A stretch of DNA of 64,000 nt. Origin: Flavobacterium sufflavum (GTDB lineage Bacteria; Bacteroidota; Bacteroidia; Flavobacteriales; Flavobacteriaceae). Below, piece by piece: positions 63,541 through 64,000 of the stretch. The notes under the pieces are model-generated. The model saw only the letters and a program-made list of their open reading frames with translations, did not search any database and was not told the origin of the DNA. Both the position numbers and the translations under genes were made by a program. The stretch spans positions 124,001 through 188,000 of the forward strand of contig NZ_SACJ01000003.1 of assembly GCF_004016525.1 (NCBI RefSeq), read 5' to 3'. The stretch's first letter is position 1. Every line of letters starts with the position of its first letter.

Positions 63541-63562
63541 CAGCCCCCATTCTACCAGAGGG
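63535..63562. repeat. Cassette-boundary-like motif, site 3 (partial)
   Basis: GCTACATAACAGC is shared, apart from one 2-base difference, with GCTACACATAACAGC at site 2. It is followed by CCCCCATTCTACC, but the matching right-hand arm is missing in the next 70 bp, so the site looks truncated. Confidence 0.4.
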
Positions 63563-63611
63563 AAATTAAAAAAGCACTTGAAAATAAAAAATCAGAATAA
63601 ATAATAATACA

Positions 63612-64000
63612 ATGACAATCAACTCAAAATTTACGAGATACGAAGACAACAATAATATATGGTTGTCTAAGAATGGCGAACAGGAATTTAATTTTACTGA
63701 TCATGGCATCACTCCTAATGTTCTTAGTAGTGAAGCTGAAATTGGTCAGGCAATGCTAAATGAGCTTTACAGCACTGCAAAATCAAAAGAAGGTGATATT
63801 AATATTGCCCTTCTTGGAGGTAGAGGTGCTCAGGAATTACATCGTTTGCTGGGAGAGTTAGCTAAGTCATCACAACAGGACGAGCTGCTTGCCAGATTAA
63901 ATGTTTTTACCCAGGATGCGCTTGCGCCTTTGAGCATGGATAACAGTTTTAGTTTTGTCAGGGATTTTGAACGTATTTTAGGTGATGCTTTTTTCAAAAA
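63612..64000 (+). CDS. NagB/6-phosphogluconolactonase-like protein (N-terminal part)
   Basis: The frame is open from the ATG at 63612 to the right edge (129 codons). It starts MTINSKFTRYEDNNNIW and contains INIALLGGRGAQELHRLL, then LNVFTQDALAPLSMDNSFSFV. A Gly-Gly strand-loop followed by a second strand and an S-F/N-Y-like motif is the layout of the glucosamine-6-phosphate isomerase / 6-phosphogluconolactonase fold. The codon choice in the second half (GCC, CTG, CAG, GAG) is richer in G and C than in neighbouring genes. The family is a moderate guess because the active site lies outside the window. Confidence 0.6.
   Translation, partial: MTINSKFTRYEDNNNIWLSKNGEQEFNFTDHGITPNVLSSEAEIGQAMLNELYSTAKSKEGDINIALLGGRGAQELHRLLGELAKSSQQDELLARLNVFTQDALAPLSMDNSFSFVRDFERILGDAFFK

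Overview
The window looks like a chromosomal segment of a Flavobacterium-type member of the Bacteroidetes. The DNA is AT-rich and Shine-Dalgarno sequences are mostly absent. Many genes have a flavobacterial -7 element (TANNTTTG) just upstream. The gene set fits as well: a type IX secretion sorting domain, bacillithiol synthesis (BshC), MnmD, a DUF4295 ribosomal-operon protein, a LETM1-related biofilm-type protein, DUF4251 and DUF721 proteins, and many small lipoproteins. I found no rRNA, tRNA, CRISPR array, transposase or prophage. Most of the window is ordinary core genome with short, terminator-punctuated operons.

Layout. 0-10.4 kb: the end of rimO, a Spy-like exported protein, an amidase lipoprotein, a porin, a B12-type radical SAM enzyme and a large T9SS-secreted SBBP beta-propeller protein. 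10.4-16.7 kb: an MFS transporter, bshC, ndk, a DUF721/lipoprotein pair and a serine hydrolase. 16.5-23.1 kb (minus strand): a small membrane protein, ftsY, the rpmB-rpmG-DUF4295 ribosomal operon, cinA, an exonuclease-FAH-Hpt operon and a 2-oxoacid dehydrogenase E2. 23.5-32.3 kb: an exported propeller-like protein, an ABC-F ATPase, a CDGSH protein, beta-carbonic anhydrase, katG and an unusual zinc-ribbon SDR.

32.4-40.5 kb is a complete fatty-acid beta-oxidation set: acyl-CoA ligase, then MarR regulator, fadN-type bifunctional enzyme, thiolase and acyl-CoA dehydrogenase. A palindromic operator candidate sits in the MarR promoter. 40.5-51.8 kb: SodC, a YdeI-like protein, the LETM1-related protein, a carbonic anhydrase next to a SulP transporter, OxyR with both redox cysteines, two tandem small paralogues, mnmD and ilvE. 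52-56.3 kb: an SRPBCC/effector-binding protein, then an ECF sigma factor, a putative anti-sigma protein, a Spy-like sensor and an Asn/Arg/Gln-rich exported protein behind a sigma-54-like promoter. 56.3-61.7 kb: Kup, a MASE1 hybrid histidine kinase and a TIGR02117 protein.

The least explained parts are intergenic or at the right edge. A ~100-nt three-way-junction RNA with its own promoter lies between kup and the kinase (58.5-58.6 kb). A 130-bp imperfect palindrome (MITE/REP-like) lies at 61.8 kb. From 62.0 to 63.6 kb, orphan genes of unknown function are bounded by ACATAAC/GTTATGT-type motifs, one with nested inverted repeats, resembling a gene-cassette (attC-like) array without a visible integrase. 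Related short palindromes also occur in frame inside two genes (the radical SAM gene and bshC). All family calls come from reading motifs by eye; no database search was run.
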